NCBI GenBank assembly: GCA_021437785.1
Contig: JAILYB010000104.1
Location: forward strand, 2,604,001-2,668,000
DNA: 64,000 nt
Direction of reading: 5' to 3'
From: Rhodomyrtus psidioides
Lineage: Eukaryota; Streptophyta; Magnoliopsida; Myrtales; Myrtaceae
Shown in pieces: positions 9,720-20,310 of this stretch (the stretch's first letter is position 1; each line of letters starts with the position of its first letter). Both the position numbers and the translations under genes were made by a program. Below the pieces are notes generated by a model, which was given only the letters and a program-made list of their open reading frames with translations, was not told where the DNA came from and searched no databases.

Positions 9720-12700
9720 ACCAAGAATCTGCTTAGCCGGCCCCCAAGTCTTTCATTGAAAAAGACTTGTTCAAATCTTGCTTTAACCCTGTCAATCCTA
9801 GAAGTATTCTGACCAACAATCAACATGTCATCAACATAGAGCAATAAGATAATAAAATCACCTTCAGAGAATTTCTTCACAAATACACAATGATCAGAAG
9901 TAGTCTTCTTATAGGATTGCTCCCCCATAAAAGACTCAAATTTTCTATACCATTGCCTCGGCGCCTGCTTTAAGCCATACAAGCTTTTCTTCAGTTTGCA
10001 AACATAATTCTCTTTACCTTTTACCTGAAAACCTTCAGGCTGCTCCATGTATATGTCTTCCTCCAAGTCACCATGAAGGAAAGCGGTCTTCACGTCCATC
10101 TGCTCAACCTCGAGATCAAGGCTAGCTGCTAAACTCAAAACAACTCGAATTGAAGACATTTTTACAACTGGTGAGAAGATCTCATCATAGTCAATTCCCT
10201 TTTTCTGATTGAAGCCTTTGACAACCAATCTAGCTTTATATCGAGGACGCGAAGTCGTCTCATCTTGCTTCAATCTGTAAACCCATCGGTTCTTCAAAGC
10301 TCTTTTACCCTCAGGTAATGCCACCAACTCAAAGGTGTGATTGTCATGCAATGACTTCATCTCATCATGCATTGCATCAAACCATTCCTTCCTATTCTTA
10401 TCTTCTACTGCTTCTTCAAAAGTTTCAGGTTCACCTGCATCTGTCAACAGAACATACTCATTAGAGGAATATCTAGTAGATGAGGTGCGGTCTCTGGCAG
10501 ACCTCCTCAAAGCAGTAGTTGGTGGAGCTAATGGTGCAATCTCTTGAGCATCAATGTCATCTGAATGATGTTGATCATCCTGAGCCTGATCTTCAACCGG
10601 CTGATCATTCTGAGTCTGATCCTGAACCTGCTGATATGTAGTCTGACCATCGTCTTCAACTTGATCATGCAACTGTTCCTGCAACTCAAAAGGTGAGATT
10701 GAGCTAGTATCAGCTAACACATCAGAATCACGGGAATCTGTCTTCTTTATCTTCTCAATATCACAAATGGTCTCATTCTCAACGAATACTACATCTCGGC
10801 TTCTGACAATTTTCTTAGCAACTGGATCATAAAGCCTGTAGCCAAATTCATCAGAACCATAACCAAGAAAGATGCACTCTTTTGTCTTGACATCTAACTT
10901 GGACCTCTCATCTTTGGGAACATGAACATAAACTTTGCAGCCAAACACCTTTAGATGATCATATGAAATTTCCTTTTCAAACCAAACTCTGTCTGGAACA
11001 TCACCATCTAAAGCAACAATGGGAGAAATATTAAGAACATGTACCACTGTACTCAAAGCCTCTCCCCAAAAAGATTTTGGCAATTTTGCATCTGAAATCA
11101 AACATCTGACTCTCTCAATCAGTGTTCTGTTCATTCTTTCCGCTACACCATTTAACTCAGGCGTTTTAGGAGGTGTCTTTTGATGTCGAATTCCCTGTTG
11201 CCTACAATATTCATCAAATGGCCCGATGTACTCACCACCGTTATCTGAACGAATGCATTTCAACTTCTTTCCAGTCTGTCTTTCAACTGAAACTTGAAAC
11301 TGCTTGAATGCATCTAACACTTGATCTTTCGTCTTCAAGAAATAAACCCATAATTTTCTTGAATGGTCATCAATGAAGGTTACAAAGTAAGCTGCACCAC
11401 CAAGTGTTAGTGGTTTTATTGGACCGCAAACATCTGAATGCACTAATTCTAGCAACTCTGATTTTCTCGAAGGCGGATGACTCTTGAATGAAACTCTTCG
11501 TTGTTTTCCTGCTAAACAATGTGCACACTTCTCAAGTCTTGCACTCTTTACTCCAGAGAGTAAACCATTTTTAGCTAGTAAGCCAATTCCTTTCTCACTA
11601 ATGTGGCTAAGCCTCTTGTGCCATAATGCAGTTGCATTCTCATCTTCCACAACATTACACATGTCTTTGGAAATCTTAGCCTGAAACAAATATAAGGAAG
11701 ATTGTTTCATACCTCTAGCCACAATTAATGAGCCTCTGGTGAGTTTCCATTGACCATTGTCAAAAGTACTGCAAAATCCTGCATCATCAAGTTTTCCAGT
11801 CGAAATCAAATTCAAACGAATATCAGGAACATGTCTAACATCTTTCAGAACTAGTTTTGCTCCAGTACTAGTCTCCAAGCATACATCTCCTATGCCAACA
11901 ACAGTAGCCAAACCGTCATTACCCATCCTTAAGGTACCAAAATTTCCTGACCTGTAGGCTGTAAAGAATTCTTTCCTGGAGGTAATATGAAGAGAAGCTC
12001 CACTATCAATAACCCAGTTTGAATCATCACATGCAAAATTAACATTATCATCATAGCAAACAATAACAAGTTCATCAGTGGCAGTTGCCACCCGATCATC
12101 ACCACCATTATTTCTTCTCTCGTTATTTTCATTGCCATTTTTCTTCTCATTCCTCATCTCATTTTTCAGCTGGAAGCAATTTTTCTTCATATGACCCATC
12201 TTACCACAGTGATGACACTCAATAGTCTTCTTCCATGATCTTGACTTGCTTCGGCTCTTGTATCTACCTTTTGGACCTCTACTCTGATTTCTGCCCCTGT
12301 TTTCAACAACTAGAGCTTCTGAATGAGAGGAAGAACCATGTGTTTTTCTTCTCATCTCTTCATTCAGAACACCACTTTTTGCAAAATCCATGGTAACAAT
12401 ACCATCAGGTGCAGCATTAATTAAAGACATACGAAAAGTCTCCCAAGATTCCGGCAAGGTACATAACAACCAAAGTCCCTGCACTTCATCATCAAATTTA
12501 ATATTCATGGCAGAAAGTTGATCTATCACTCCTTGAAACTCATTCAAGTGATCTGATATAGATTGGCCATCTCTATAATGCAACTCCATAAATTGTTTAA
12601 TCAAACATATTTTGTTGTTGCCAGTCTTCCGTGCATATAATGACTCCAGCTTATTCCACAATGTCCTAGCATGCGATTCTTTGCTGATGTGATTCAAAAC

Positions 12701-12904
12701 ATTATCATCGACAAATTGTCGAATAAATCCACACACAATTTTGTGCTCAAGATTCCAATCGGCATCGCTCATATTATCAGGTTTAGTATCAGCAAACACT
12801 GGTAAATGCCACCGTTTCACATATAGTAGATCTTCCATCTTTCCTCTCCATACATGATAATTCTTTCCATTCAAACTAACCATTCTGCTCACGTTCGGTT
12901 CCAT
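9716..12904 (-). CDS. Copia gag-pol polyprotein, frameshifted before RNase H
   Basis: A 1,062-residue frame starting 19 bp after the primer-binding site. Domains in order: UBN2-type GAG (about 15-200); CCHC zinc knuckle C230-C233-H238-C243; aspartic protease with DSG at 300-302; integrase zinc-binding H429/H434/C460/C463; integrase core D491, D554, E589 (DD35E); and reverse transcriptase with YVDD at 1023-1026. Near residue 1045 the family-like sequence leaves this frame, runs briefly in a second frame, then continues in the third (8874-9719). This looks like two separate single-base gains, one by a run of five Gs. Everything else is intact, so the copy decayed only recently or the breaks are sequencing errors. 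A Gln/Asp-rich linker follows integrase. Confidence 0.96.
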   Translation of the reverse strand: MEPNVSRMVSLNGKNYHVWRGKMEDLLYVKRWHLPVFADTKPDNMSDADWNLEHKIVCGFIRQFVDDNVLNHISKESHARTLWNKLESLYARKTGNNKICLIKQFMELHYRDGQSISDHLNEFQGVIDQLSAMNIKFDDEVQGLWLLCTLPESWETFRMSLINAAPDGIVTMDFAKSGVLNEEMRRKTHGSSSHSEALVVENRGRNQSRGPKGRYKSRSKSRSWKKTIECHHCGKMGHMKKNCFQLKNEMRNEKKNGNENNERRNNGGDDRVATATDELVIVCYDDNVNFACDDSNWVIDSGASLHITSRKEFFTAYRSGNFGTLRMGNDGLATVVGIGDVCLETSTGAKLVLKDVRHVPDIRLNLISTGKLDDAGFCSTFDNGQWKLTRGSLIVARGMKQSSLYLFQAKISKDMCNVVEDENATALWHKRLSHISEKGIGLLAKNGLLSGVKSARLEKCAHCLAGKQRRVSFKSHPPSRKSELLELVHSDVCGPIKPLTLGGAAYFVTFIDDHSRKLWVYFLKTKDQVLDAFKQFQVSVERQTGKKLKCIRSDNGGEYIGPFDEYCRQQGIRHQKTPPKTPELNGVAERMNRTLIERVRCLISDAKLPKSFWGEALSTVVHVLNISPIVALDGDVPDRVWFEKEISYDHLKVFGCKVYVHVPKDERSKLDVKTKECIFLGYGSDEFGYRLYDPVAKKIVRSRDVVFVENETICDIEKIKKTDSRDSDVLADTSSISPFELQEQLHDQVEDDGQTTYQQVQDQTQNDQPVEDQAQDDQHHSDDIDAQEIAPLAPPTTALRRSARDRTSSTRYSSNEYVLLTDAGEPETFEEAVEDKNRKEWFDAMHDEMKSLHDNHTFELVALPEGKRALKNRWVYRLKQDETTSRPRYKARLVVKGFNQKKGIDYDEIFSPVVKMSSIRVVLSLAASLDLEVEQMDVKTAFLHGDLEEDIYMEQPEGFQVKGKENYVCKLKKSLYGLKQAPRQWYRKFESFMGEQSYKKTTSDHCVFVKKFSEGDFIILLLYVDDMLIVGQNTSRIDRVKARFEQVFFNERLGGRLSRFLV

Positions 12905-12922
12905 CGTTCAGTAAAAAACAAT

Positions 12923-12934
12923 GCTCTGATACCA
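12923..12934 (-). other. Primer-binding site (initiator tRNA-Met)
   Basis: Minus-strand TGGTATCAGAGC, complementary to the 3' end of plant initiator tRNA-Met. It lies 3 bp inside the 5' LTR. This sequence is typical of plant Copia elements. Confidence 0.92.
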
Positions 12935-12937
12935 CTA

Positions 12938-13581
12938 TGTTGGGAAAAACAGACAAGCAGCGGATATAACTTTCCCCCTTTGACTAAACCTGTGAGAAAC
13001 CGATTCGAGCACAACCAATGGAAATATGCGAATTGAAAGAAAAACAACACCAGAATCTTTTACGTGGAAAACCCCTTCAATGCGAAGGATAAAAACCACG
13101 AGACCGCTCACGGAGTCTACCCGAATCTCCACTATATATCAATCGTTTGGATACACAAACTCGCTGAATACAACGACAATAAAATCCCAAAGCTATAAGT
13201 GGAGATCAAGCAGCAACAACACCGTAGACGAGAGAACCGGATGAAAATCACCCCCAAAATATGCAGTCCCGAAATACCCACGAACAGCTACAGTAAATAC
13301 CTTGAAATCACGATTCAACCGTACAGAATCAAGAACAACGAGTCTTGAAGATGCTGTCAAAATTTCAGCCCAATCGGACCACGGGAAGACCTCCGATCGT
13401 CGATTTGATCTCAGATGGACGCCCAGAAAAACTGCAGTATTTTTCTGCGTTTTTGCTCTTTGTCCTCTCGGTGGCTGCTCTCTCTATTTCTCTCTCGTGC
13501 GTGTGTGTTCTGCCATGTGTTGCTGCTGCTGCCCTAGGTTTTTAACAACCTAATGGGCTGGATTGGGCCCAAAGCCCAACA
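12938..13581 (-). repeat. Copia 5' LTR
   Basis: A 644-bp LTR, nearly identical to 8179-8824. The TG...CA ends sit in a TGTTGGG/CCCAACA inverted repeat. Confidence 0.96.
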
Positions 13582-13732
13582 AACGTAACATAACTCGAAA
13601 TTGAAGAGAAGCTCCCACCATGGCGGAGCGAGAGCCTGTGATCCCTGCCGTCTTGTCTAGCGATCCCTTTCCATCACGTACGCTCCATTAATTAAGCTCG
13701 TGATGACAGCTCTGCAGTGATATGCATCGTCC
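13582..13732 (-). pseudogene. At4g10955-like alpha/beta-hydrolase, 5' exon part (copy 2)
   Basis: The N-terminal end of the second exon of lipase copy 2, on the minus strand. A splice acceptor (TTATAG) precedes it at about 13733-13738, the usual intron position in this family. It reads AYHCRAVITSLINGAYVME, then RDR, then an in-frame TAG where the family has Gln, then QGSQALAPPWWELLFNFELC up to the Copia target duplication. The coding sequence resumes across the element at 8178. The PPWWE motif is diagnostic of the family. The nonsense codon shows the gene was already damaged apart from the Copia insertion, though the order of events is not certain. Confidence 0.8.
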
Positions 13733-13738
13733 CTATAA

Positions 13739-15540
13739 GATCCTCAAAAGTCAGATCGTTATTTCGACATCGGTTTATTAGAAATTTATAGATGAGGACC
13801 AACTAGATGGATTTCATTACCAGTCAATCTAATCTCTTGAGATGTGATGGCCTTGAATGGCTAAACTCATCCATCTCGGGTGTATTACAGCCAACGCCCT
13901 TGAGCGAAGGAACTTTTTCTGGGAAAAAAACGGTCGCGTGCAACAAAACTGTATGATCTCTTCGATGGAAAGGAACAAAACGATCCAGTACCGAGGCTTC
14001 ATCTACGCATCTGAAGAGGGGGGGAGGGGGGGTGATATTTCAAAGACACCAACTGATCATGTAAATATGCACCGGTGACATTTTCCTTTGCTTCTACGTT
14101 AGTTATGTTTCGGTCAACAATGATGTGAATCTAGAAGCGTAAGGGGTAAAACTCTGAACTTCTTTCTAACTATCCTTACTGCTGATTTCTGAAATCTGCA
14201 CTATCTTCTAATCCTCACACATGTTGTCTTCCATGATAAAGAGAGAGAAACCGAAATGCAATTAAACTTGTACTATTGTGAAATTAGAGGTTCAAATGTG
14301 CATTATTAGGAAGAGGGGAATGTGCAGTACACACAATACCTGCTACAGGTGAAATGTAAAAGACGTGTAGAATCACTCTTAGGGGGGTTTCCTTCGCAGC
14401 AAATGCCACTTCTTCCCCCCCTTGTTTCCTGCATTTATAGACATCACAGGAGTTCAGGACTGTCGGAGAGTGAGAACTCGGTAATTTGCGCACAACCAAG
14501 AAAGATTTGTATGTCAATCACAAATCGTAAATAAGAAAAACTTGCAGTTAGTGTGCACTCCATAAATCAGCCATGTGATGCCTGGTGGACTTGAGTATGA
14601 AGAAGGAGAGCCGAATTCAAAAGTCAACCAACATTAATTTCTTGGACAAGTCCAGTGCACGTTTGGCCGGTGAATAGGATAGCATGTGCTGGTCCAAATC
14701 GAAGTTCTCGAGTAATCGAGTGTACTGAATATCATTGTGAGCTCACAAGATCCAAACCTTAATGGAGATATCCCAACTATTTGATTACCTTTCGACTTTA
14801 GGTGAATCGGTGGGGAGCTAATGCAAGTCTTGCTCGAGCGAATATTGGTTCAGATGCGAATTCTTTGCGTTTTGCCATATAATACTGAATATTGCTTCGT
14901 GTCCAGAGACTTTCATACTGTGTTTTGTTTGTTAGTACCCTTTTTCTCTGCTTCACGGCACGGATTGATTCATGAACAGAAACCATGCAGTATTGCCAGG
15001 ATGTCACAGCAATTGTTCTGATAAAATTCTACGTTACATCCGTTCTGAACCAAGAGCATCTTGACTTTCACAGTAAGATCCTTGTACTCCCAAATTAATC
15101 TTCCATTTGAGCAACTTCAGTTAAAGTCAATTTGTGATATAAAGCCGAAACTTTCAGTCAAACGAATTCCCCTTTTTTTCTTCTGATGCCACTTATGCAA
15201 AAGGTCTCCAAGTTAGATATGATCCTTTCACCAGCTAGAAACATTCCCTACTCTGGAGTGCCAAAAGGCAAGGTGGGGGTCCACTTATAGAGTTGCCAGC
15301 TTGCAATTCCGATACAACCTTCACCGCGGAGGACAAAAAAGTGCGCCGATCAAGCCTAACCCGACGGATCGATTGCAGCTATTATTGCGTCGTCTCCAAA
15401 AGTTAGGAATGGCTAAGACCAGCTACTACTTTGGATACAGCAGCCGGTCTTTGGTCATGCAAGAATCTCATGATCTCAAACTTTTTCTGTGCAAACTTGC
15501 CGGCAACATTTCGCGCTTTTCTGCTCCTGGCCGATGCACG
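13739..15540. other. Non-coding flank between lipase and WSD1 remnants
   Basis: No convincing exon. 14280-14720 repeats the flank of lipase copy 1 (about 6340-6800). 15301-15540 is open on the plus strand and precedes the WSD1 remnant, but the HHxxxDG acyltransferase motif expected upstream in that family was not found. Confidence 0.5.
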
Positions 15541-15552
15541 CCAAATCAGACC

Positions 15553-16786
15553 GTGAACTATGTTTTGCTCGGAATAACAGAAGCCGGTCTTTCCCATTAT
15601 CTCAACAGAAGATATGGTTGGTCTATCTTAATTTTCTCCCTCTTCTGCTGACAGTTCTGGTTGATGTTGAAGAGGCAACATTTGTTTAAAGAACTACTTG
15701 TAACTTAATTTGGATCTTTAGCACATGGGCTGGATCACATGTATTGTATGATGATCTCGCTCTACCAGCTGCTTTTAATCACTTCATACATACATCAGCA
15801 GGAGAGGAGGATGAAGTTATCAGTGTTTCTGCTAAGAAGGACAACCTTCCCAGAGAAATACTTCTCCGGGCAACACGCTATGTGAATTTAAGAATCCCGC
15901 CGACCGGCACCGAATCAAAGGTACAAAACATGTTTCCGTCCATCGTTTCCATAATCTCGACGAAACATTGTACGGTCCACAGTTTATGGGGACTAAGCCC
16001 GTCTCTATTCGGTCATTTCGACCTTCACATCTTGGTTGTTCGCCCAATTCTAAGCAGGCTTCGGCTCCCACTGAGGACGGGCAGAAAATCAAGGTCGTGA
16101 CAGGTACTAGGGTCGGTTATATCCTCCTCCCTTTCTCCATAGCCATGCGAAACGACCCTCTCGAATATATCCACAACGCGAAATCTGCCTCGGAGGAAGT
16201 CGTCACTCGAAGCTTCCTTCTCGTTGTACATCACGGGCTTCCTCCTCAAATACTTTGGCTTCAATGTACTATATGTTCTTAGCTAGAAGGTTCACTTCAC
16301 AATGTGCGCACAAATCAAACATGGAAAGAGTAACACCGAGTTTGAACTTCTGGTAATATGATCGGCAGGCATTAGCTGCGCTGTACTACAGAATACTCTT
16401 GAACACGACGGTGACATACACGAACATGGTCGGATCGTTGGAAGAGGTGGATTATCTCGGGCATCCCTTGGCCTACGACATCGCCTTCGGCACGTATGGG
16501 TACCCGCGGGTAAGCATTTAGATCAGTAACAAGTTCTTGGCAGGACAGTTGAAACCTGATCATTTCTTCACCTGCAGAAGTTACAATCATTTCTGCTTGC
16601 TGATGCTACTCCTTTCTGGTATTGCAGACATTGTCGATTCACTTCATAAGCTACATCGAGAAGATGACGATGCTCATAGCGGTTGACGAGGGCGCTGTTC
16701 CGGATCCCGACCAGCTCTGCGACGACATCGGGGCGTCTCTTGAATCGGCCAAGGACACCGTGATTCAAAGGGGACTCGTCAACTAG
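15553..16786 (+). pseudogene. WSD1-like wax ester synthase/DGAT, 3' half
   Basis: Plus-strand remnant of a plant O-acyltransferase of the WSD1 family (wax ester synthase/diacylglycerol acyltransferase, ER membrane, cuticular wax). Pieces in order: 15553-15616 LLGITEAGLSHYLNRRYG; 15802-15920 KKDNLPREILLRATRYVNLR; about 16108-16262 GYILLPFSIAMRNDPLEYIH, then after a one-base frame change near 16185-16195 RKSSLEASFSLYITGFLLKY; 16369-16509 TYTNMVGSLEEVDYLGHPLA; 16628-16786 LSIHFISYIEKMTMLIAVDE, ending DTVIQRGLVN and TAG. GT-AG introns fit at 15617-15801, 16510-16627 and probably 16263-16368. The last parts form the DUF1298 domain. The N-terminal catalytic half is missing and the 16.19 kb frameshift breaks the rest, so no active enzyme is expected. 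Confidence 0.75.
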
Positions 16787-17191
16787 CCGGATGTCATCTT
16801 TGCAATTTTTTTTTCCTAGTTGTTTCTTAGTAAAAATCTCATCTTGAAGCTGAACTCTTGACTTCCATTTTATTCCCAGAAGTTCAAAGTACACATCCAC
16901 ACGCCTAAGGGACGATGAGAATGAGCAAGAACAAAAGGTGTCTCCTTTATATGGTAAAATTGTTTAGCACTTGGTAAACTCCAATATATTTTGCGTAAAA
17001 GCTTTCTTTCTAGGAAGATTTTTGCCTTGAATTGAATTGAAGTTTCTTGCTTTTAACTTTTGGGCCGTAAAAAAGTGTGGTGCCAGTTTTGCCGGTAGCT
17101 TTATTGGGCCGAAGGCTTGCAAACTATATAGTTTCAATCATTTATCTTAAAATTTTGTGAATATCAAAATTATAAGTGTTTTAATACAACG
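16787..17191. other. Downstream flank of WSD1 remnant
   Basis: Probable former 3' UTR, then AT-rich DNA. Nothing else seen. Confidence 0.5.
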
Positions 17192-17201
17192 AATTCATTT
17201 A

Positions 17202-17727
17202 GGAAAAATTATCAAAAAAGTTTTAAAATTATTACAGTTGTGCCAATTCAGTCCTATTTTTTTTTTGGCCAATTGAGTCTTAAACCTTTTGCAACTGTAC
17301 CAATTCAATCCTTTTGGCCAGTAGGTACTGACGTGAAATTTTTAATTAATTATTTTCTTTAATAGTTTTTGTCTTTTTTTCTTTTCTTGTTTGTTTAGGG
17401 CCGACAACCTACCCTCGGCTCTGGCAAGGGCCTGCAAACTCCGCCTGCCACTGGGTGAGGGCCGACAACCCTCACCACGGCTGGGTGAGGGCAGTGGCCA
17501 ATGGCCTTCTGCCGGCCCTAAACAAAAAAATAAAATAAATAGAACACATAAAAAATATTTAAAAAATTGAAACATTATTAAAAATTTATCATGTTAGCGT
17601 CAACCGCCCAAATGAACTGAATTGACATAATTAGAAAATGTTTAGGACTTAATCGGCAAAAAAAAAAGAAGTTTAAGATTAAATTGGCACAATTACAATA
17701 GGTTTATAATTTTTTGGTAATTTTTCC
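17202..17727. mobile_element. Mutator-like MITE
   Basis: A 526-bp member of the 1390-1960 family. The ends are GGAAAAATTA and its inverse, followed by 'gtgccaattcagtcct' type repeats. The 10-bp target duplication is AATTCATTTA (17192-17201) and AATTCGTTTA (17728-17737), one mismatch. The core (about 17399-17520) is GC-rich and contains direct repeats of a 'gggtgagggccgacaacc' type unit. Such cores in Mutator-like MITEs may derive from captured genomic DNA, but I recognise no gene in this one. Confidence 0.8.
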
Positions 17728-17737
17728 AATTCGTTTA

Positions 17738-18180
17738 CAAGTGCCTCCACGGCACTTGTTGAGTAACCAAACAAAGAAAATTTGTAATTTTTAATAAACT
17801 ACTTTTTTATTCTATGTACAATTAAAAAAAAATCTAAATATCAAACATTTCTTAAAAAGTATATTTCTTAAGTGTATTGTGGCGCACGTTGAAAAGGACT
17901 CTTAGCTATTAATTATGTTTTTTTTTCAAATAATAAGAGAATGTGAAAAGATAAAAACTTTTATTTCTGGAACTAGTTTGAAAGTTAAAAGGATATATCT
18001 CATTTTGAAAATATACCGATATCTTCTAACTACTAATTATACTTTTAGGAGGAACAACAATAGTAGGATGAAAGGAAGTTTTGACATAATAAACTTACTC
18101 GTTTTCAGATAAACGCGACGTGTGTGCGCGATTAGAGTTCAGTTTTTATGTAACATAATGAATAGATACGAAAATTCGTC
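17738..18180. other. AT-rich intergenic sequence
   Basis: No gene, repeat structure or RNA recognised. Confidence 0.5.
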
Positions 18181-18184
18181 GACT

Positions 18185-19602
18185 TTAGTTTGAGGGTGAA
18201 ATAAAATTTTGGAGGGTGAATAAAATGAGGGAACGAGTGATCGGTGGGGAAGGAAAGGGAAGATCCTCACCAGGGTTGCTGCCAATTTCACTGGCATGCC
18301 CATCCCTTACAATATCAGAACCTGAGGAGAAAACTGACGCAGACCGAGAAGGGCTAACAGGTTCAGTATCCAGCCGACCTGGTAAGGCTGGTATAGTATC
18401 ATCTGAAGCACTCAAAGGATCACAAGTGGGCTGATCTGCACCATCACAGGAGGGCTGAGCTGAGGCTGCGTAGGTGTAAGCCCTGCATCGAGAACCATCA
18501 CAGGATTGAGCTACGGCTGGGTAGGTATAGGCCCTGCACCGAGAATGGAATGGCTAGATGAGGAAACCTGCGCAAAGGGAGGAAAGGATCCTATTTTGGG
18601 GCTTGAGTGACCTTTTTTGCTTTTGACTTGCTGCCACTCTCCTTCTGATTCAACCCGACCAGCAGCTATTGGAGTAAGCAGGATGGTGGCCGACTGATTA
18701 GGTGGACGCTCCTCAGGAAGAGAGGCACAGGGATGACCTAAAGAACCAAGTTTATGACCATAGAGGCAACAAGATTCACAAACCAAAGGCTTCCACTCGT
18801 ACTCCACTTCAATGGAGCTCATCTCTCCATCCCAACTAAAATCTATAGAGTCAATGAGAGGTTGAGAAGCCTTGATCTCTACACAATCCCGGGCATATGA
18901 GATTCTCTTCATTTGCTCTGTCTGCACGTCAACATATAATGGTCTTCCAATGGCACTAGCAATGGCACTAATCCTCGGAGCCGACCATAAAACAAATGGG
19001 ATCTCCCTTAACTTAACCCATACCGGCAAAGCATCATGTAAACTTTTCTTGAGTTTCAACTTGGGATGCCATTGTTGAAGCATCATCGTACTTCTAAGTA
19101 TGGAGATAGGTCCAGTATCTAGAACCCTACGCCTAAATGCCCCATCCGGGATGTGAAAGAAAAAGAAACCATTGTCATGCAGTCTAACATCTACCACATG
19201 GGCACCCCAAGCCTTCTTTATAGCATCATCCGTCAATTTGAAGGGTAGTTTCTTACCCACATAATAGCCAACACTGCATTCCATTCACAGAGGATTAGCC
19301 TCCTCAACAATAGCAGAAGAAATTTCCACCACTGGCTTTCCATTTACAAAAGAAGGCTGTACATAAGAGAGATTGTACCCCTTCTCCATCGAACGAGCCA
19401 CATTAGCCCATGTCTTGGGTTGAGCATGCTGCACATTCATTGCAGCAGATTTCCCCTGACTAGGAATCCCCTTACTCTTGCTTCGGCCATCACGAACAAC
19501 AGGTCCTGCCTTAGGCCGAGAGGTACCAGCATCATTCTGGTCCTTAGGCACACCCTTATGCATCATAGTGGAACGGGATTTCGTAACAACCGAAGGGATC
19601 AA
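18185..19602 (-). pseudogene. LINE-type DUF4283 (ORF1/gag-like) remnant
   Basis: Minus-strand reading with the DUF4283 domain found in ORF1 of plant L1-type LINEs and in related domesticated proteins. 19602-19285 is an N-terminal part containing PKTWANVARSMEKGYNLSYV. It ends in an in-frame TGA and continues in the same frame at 19284-18511 with the domain proper: AWGAHVVDVRLHDNGFFFFH, LPVWVKLREIPFVLWS, and a C-terminal CESCCLYGH knuckle. A Ser/Pro-rich tail lies in another frame down to about 18185, with a short imperfect tandem repeat near 18453-18545. No endonuclease or reverse transcriptase follows, so the element is truncated at its 3' side, opposite to usual LINE truncation. The likely role when intact was nucleic-acid binding. 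Confidence 0.65.
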
Positions 19603-20310
19603 TTATTTTGATTTATGATAAAAAAAAAATAAACCAAAATGTGAAGTTTGACCCAAAAAAGAATTTTTAAAAATCCAAAGCCTAAACGGAAAAAAAAGAA
19701 GGAACTAAAACACACACACGGATTGATTTAGAATGATGAAAACTATGAGGTAGCGGTCTTAGATTTTCATGGGCAACCGTAGAAAAAAACTAATTGCACT
19801 TTGAGTGAAATCGGAGACAAAATTGAAAAGTGCAATTAGGTCTTTTTGATCAAAATTGAGCAATTTCATGAATAATTGGACCGAATATGATAAGAGCTAT
19901 TAGAGGCAAATGTCATGACTTGAAAAAGGTCAAATAAATAAATAAATAAAAGCACTTGAAACGTAATATTTGGCTCAATTTGGGGTTATGATTATGAAGG
20001 ATCATGTGACCCCAAATTGAATTTTCAAATTTTTAAATTGCAGACATGAAAAAGGAATTAAAAAGAAAATAATGACTATTTTTTCGTATTTTTATGACAA
20101 CAAATAATTTTTTTTCCTGATTTTTGGCTATTTTTATAATAAAAATAAATCCTAAAAAATGTCAAAAAAATACGAAAAATATTTTTTGTTCAAAATTAGT
20201 TCCTAAGGCCGGGCCAAGGCTTCTAAAGTTTTTTTTTTTTTTTAATTTTATGAACTTTTAAATATTTTTCTAAAGAAAAATTAATTGAAAATCAAGTGTC
20301 AACATGCAGC
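19603..20310 (+). mobile_element. Ogre/Tat-type LTR, 3'-end fragment
   Basis: About 700 AT-rich bp resembling the last part of the solo LTR at 55087-59351. Both contain a 'gtgcaattaggtctttt' type segment, a 'gggccaaggcttctaaagtt' type segment, and end in '...caAgTGTCAACA' (about 20297-20306). The 5' part is missing, and the left boundary abuts the LINE remnant. Confidence 0.55.

Larger units (their letters stand above)
8179..13581 (-). mobile_element. Ty1/Copia LTR retrotransposon, recent insertion
   Basis: A 5,403-bp element on the minus strand. It is bounded by TGTTGGG...CCCAACA LTRs (8179-8824 and 12938-13581) and by a perfect 5-bp target duplication AACGT (8174-8178 and 13582-13586). A primer-binding site matching initiator tRNA-Met adjoins the 5' LTR (12923-12934) and a purine tract adjoins the 3' LTR (about 8825-8837, read on the minus strand). 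The internal part has one gag-pol frame, broken once near 9716-9780. The domain order GAG, zinc knuckle, protease, integrase, RT, RNase H is Copia. The gag sequence resembles the Tork/TNT1-94 group (inference). The insertion splits a coding exon of the lipase pseudogene. Confidence 0.97.
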
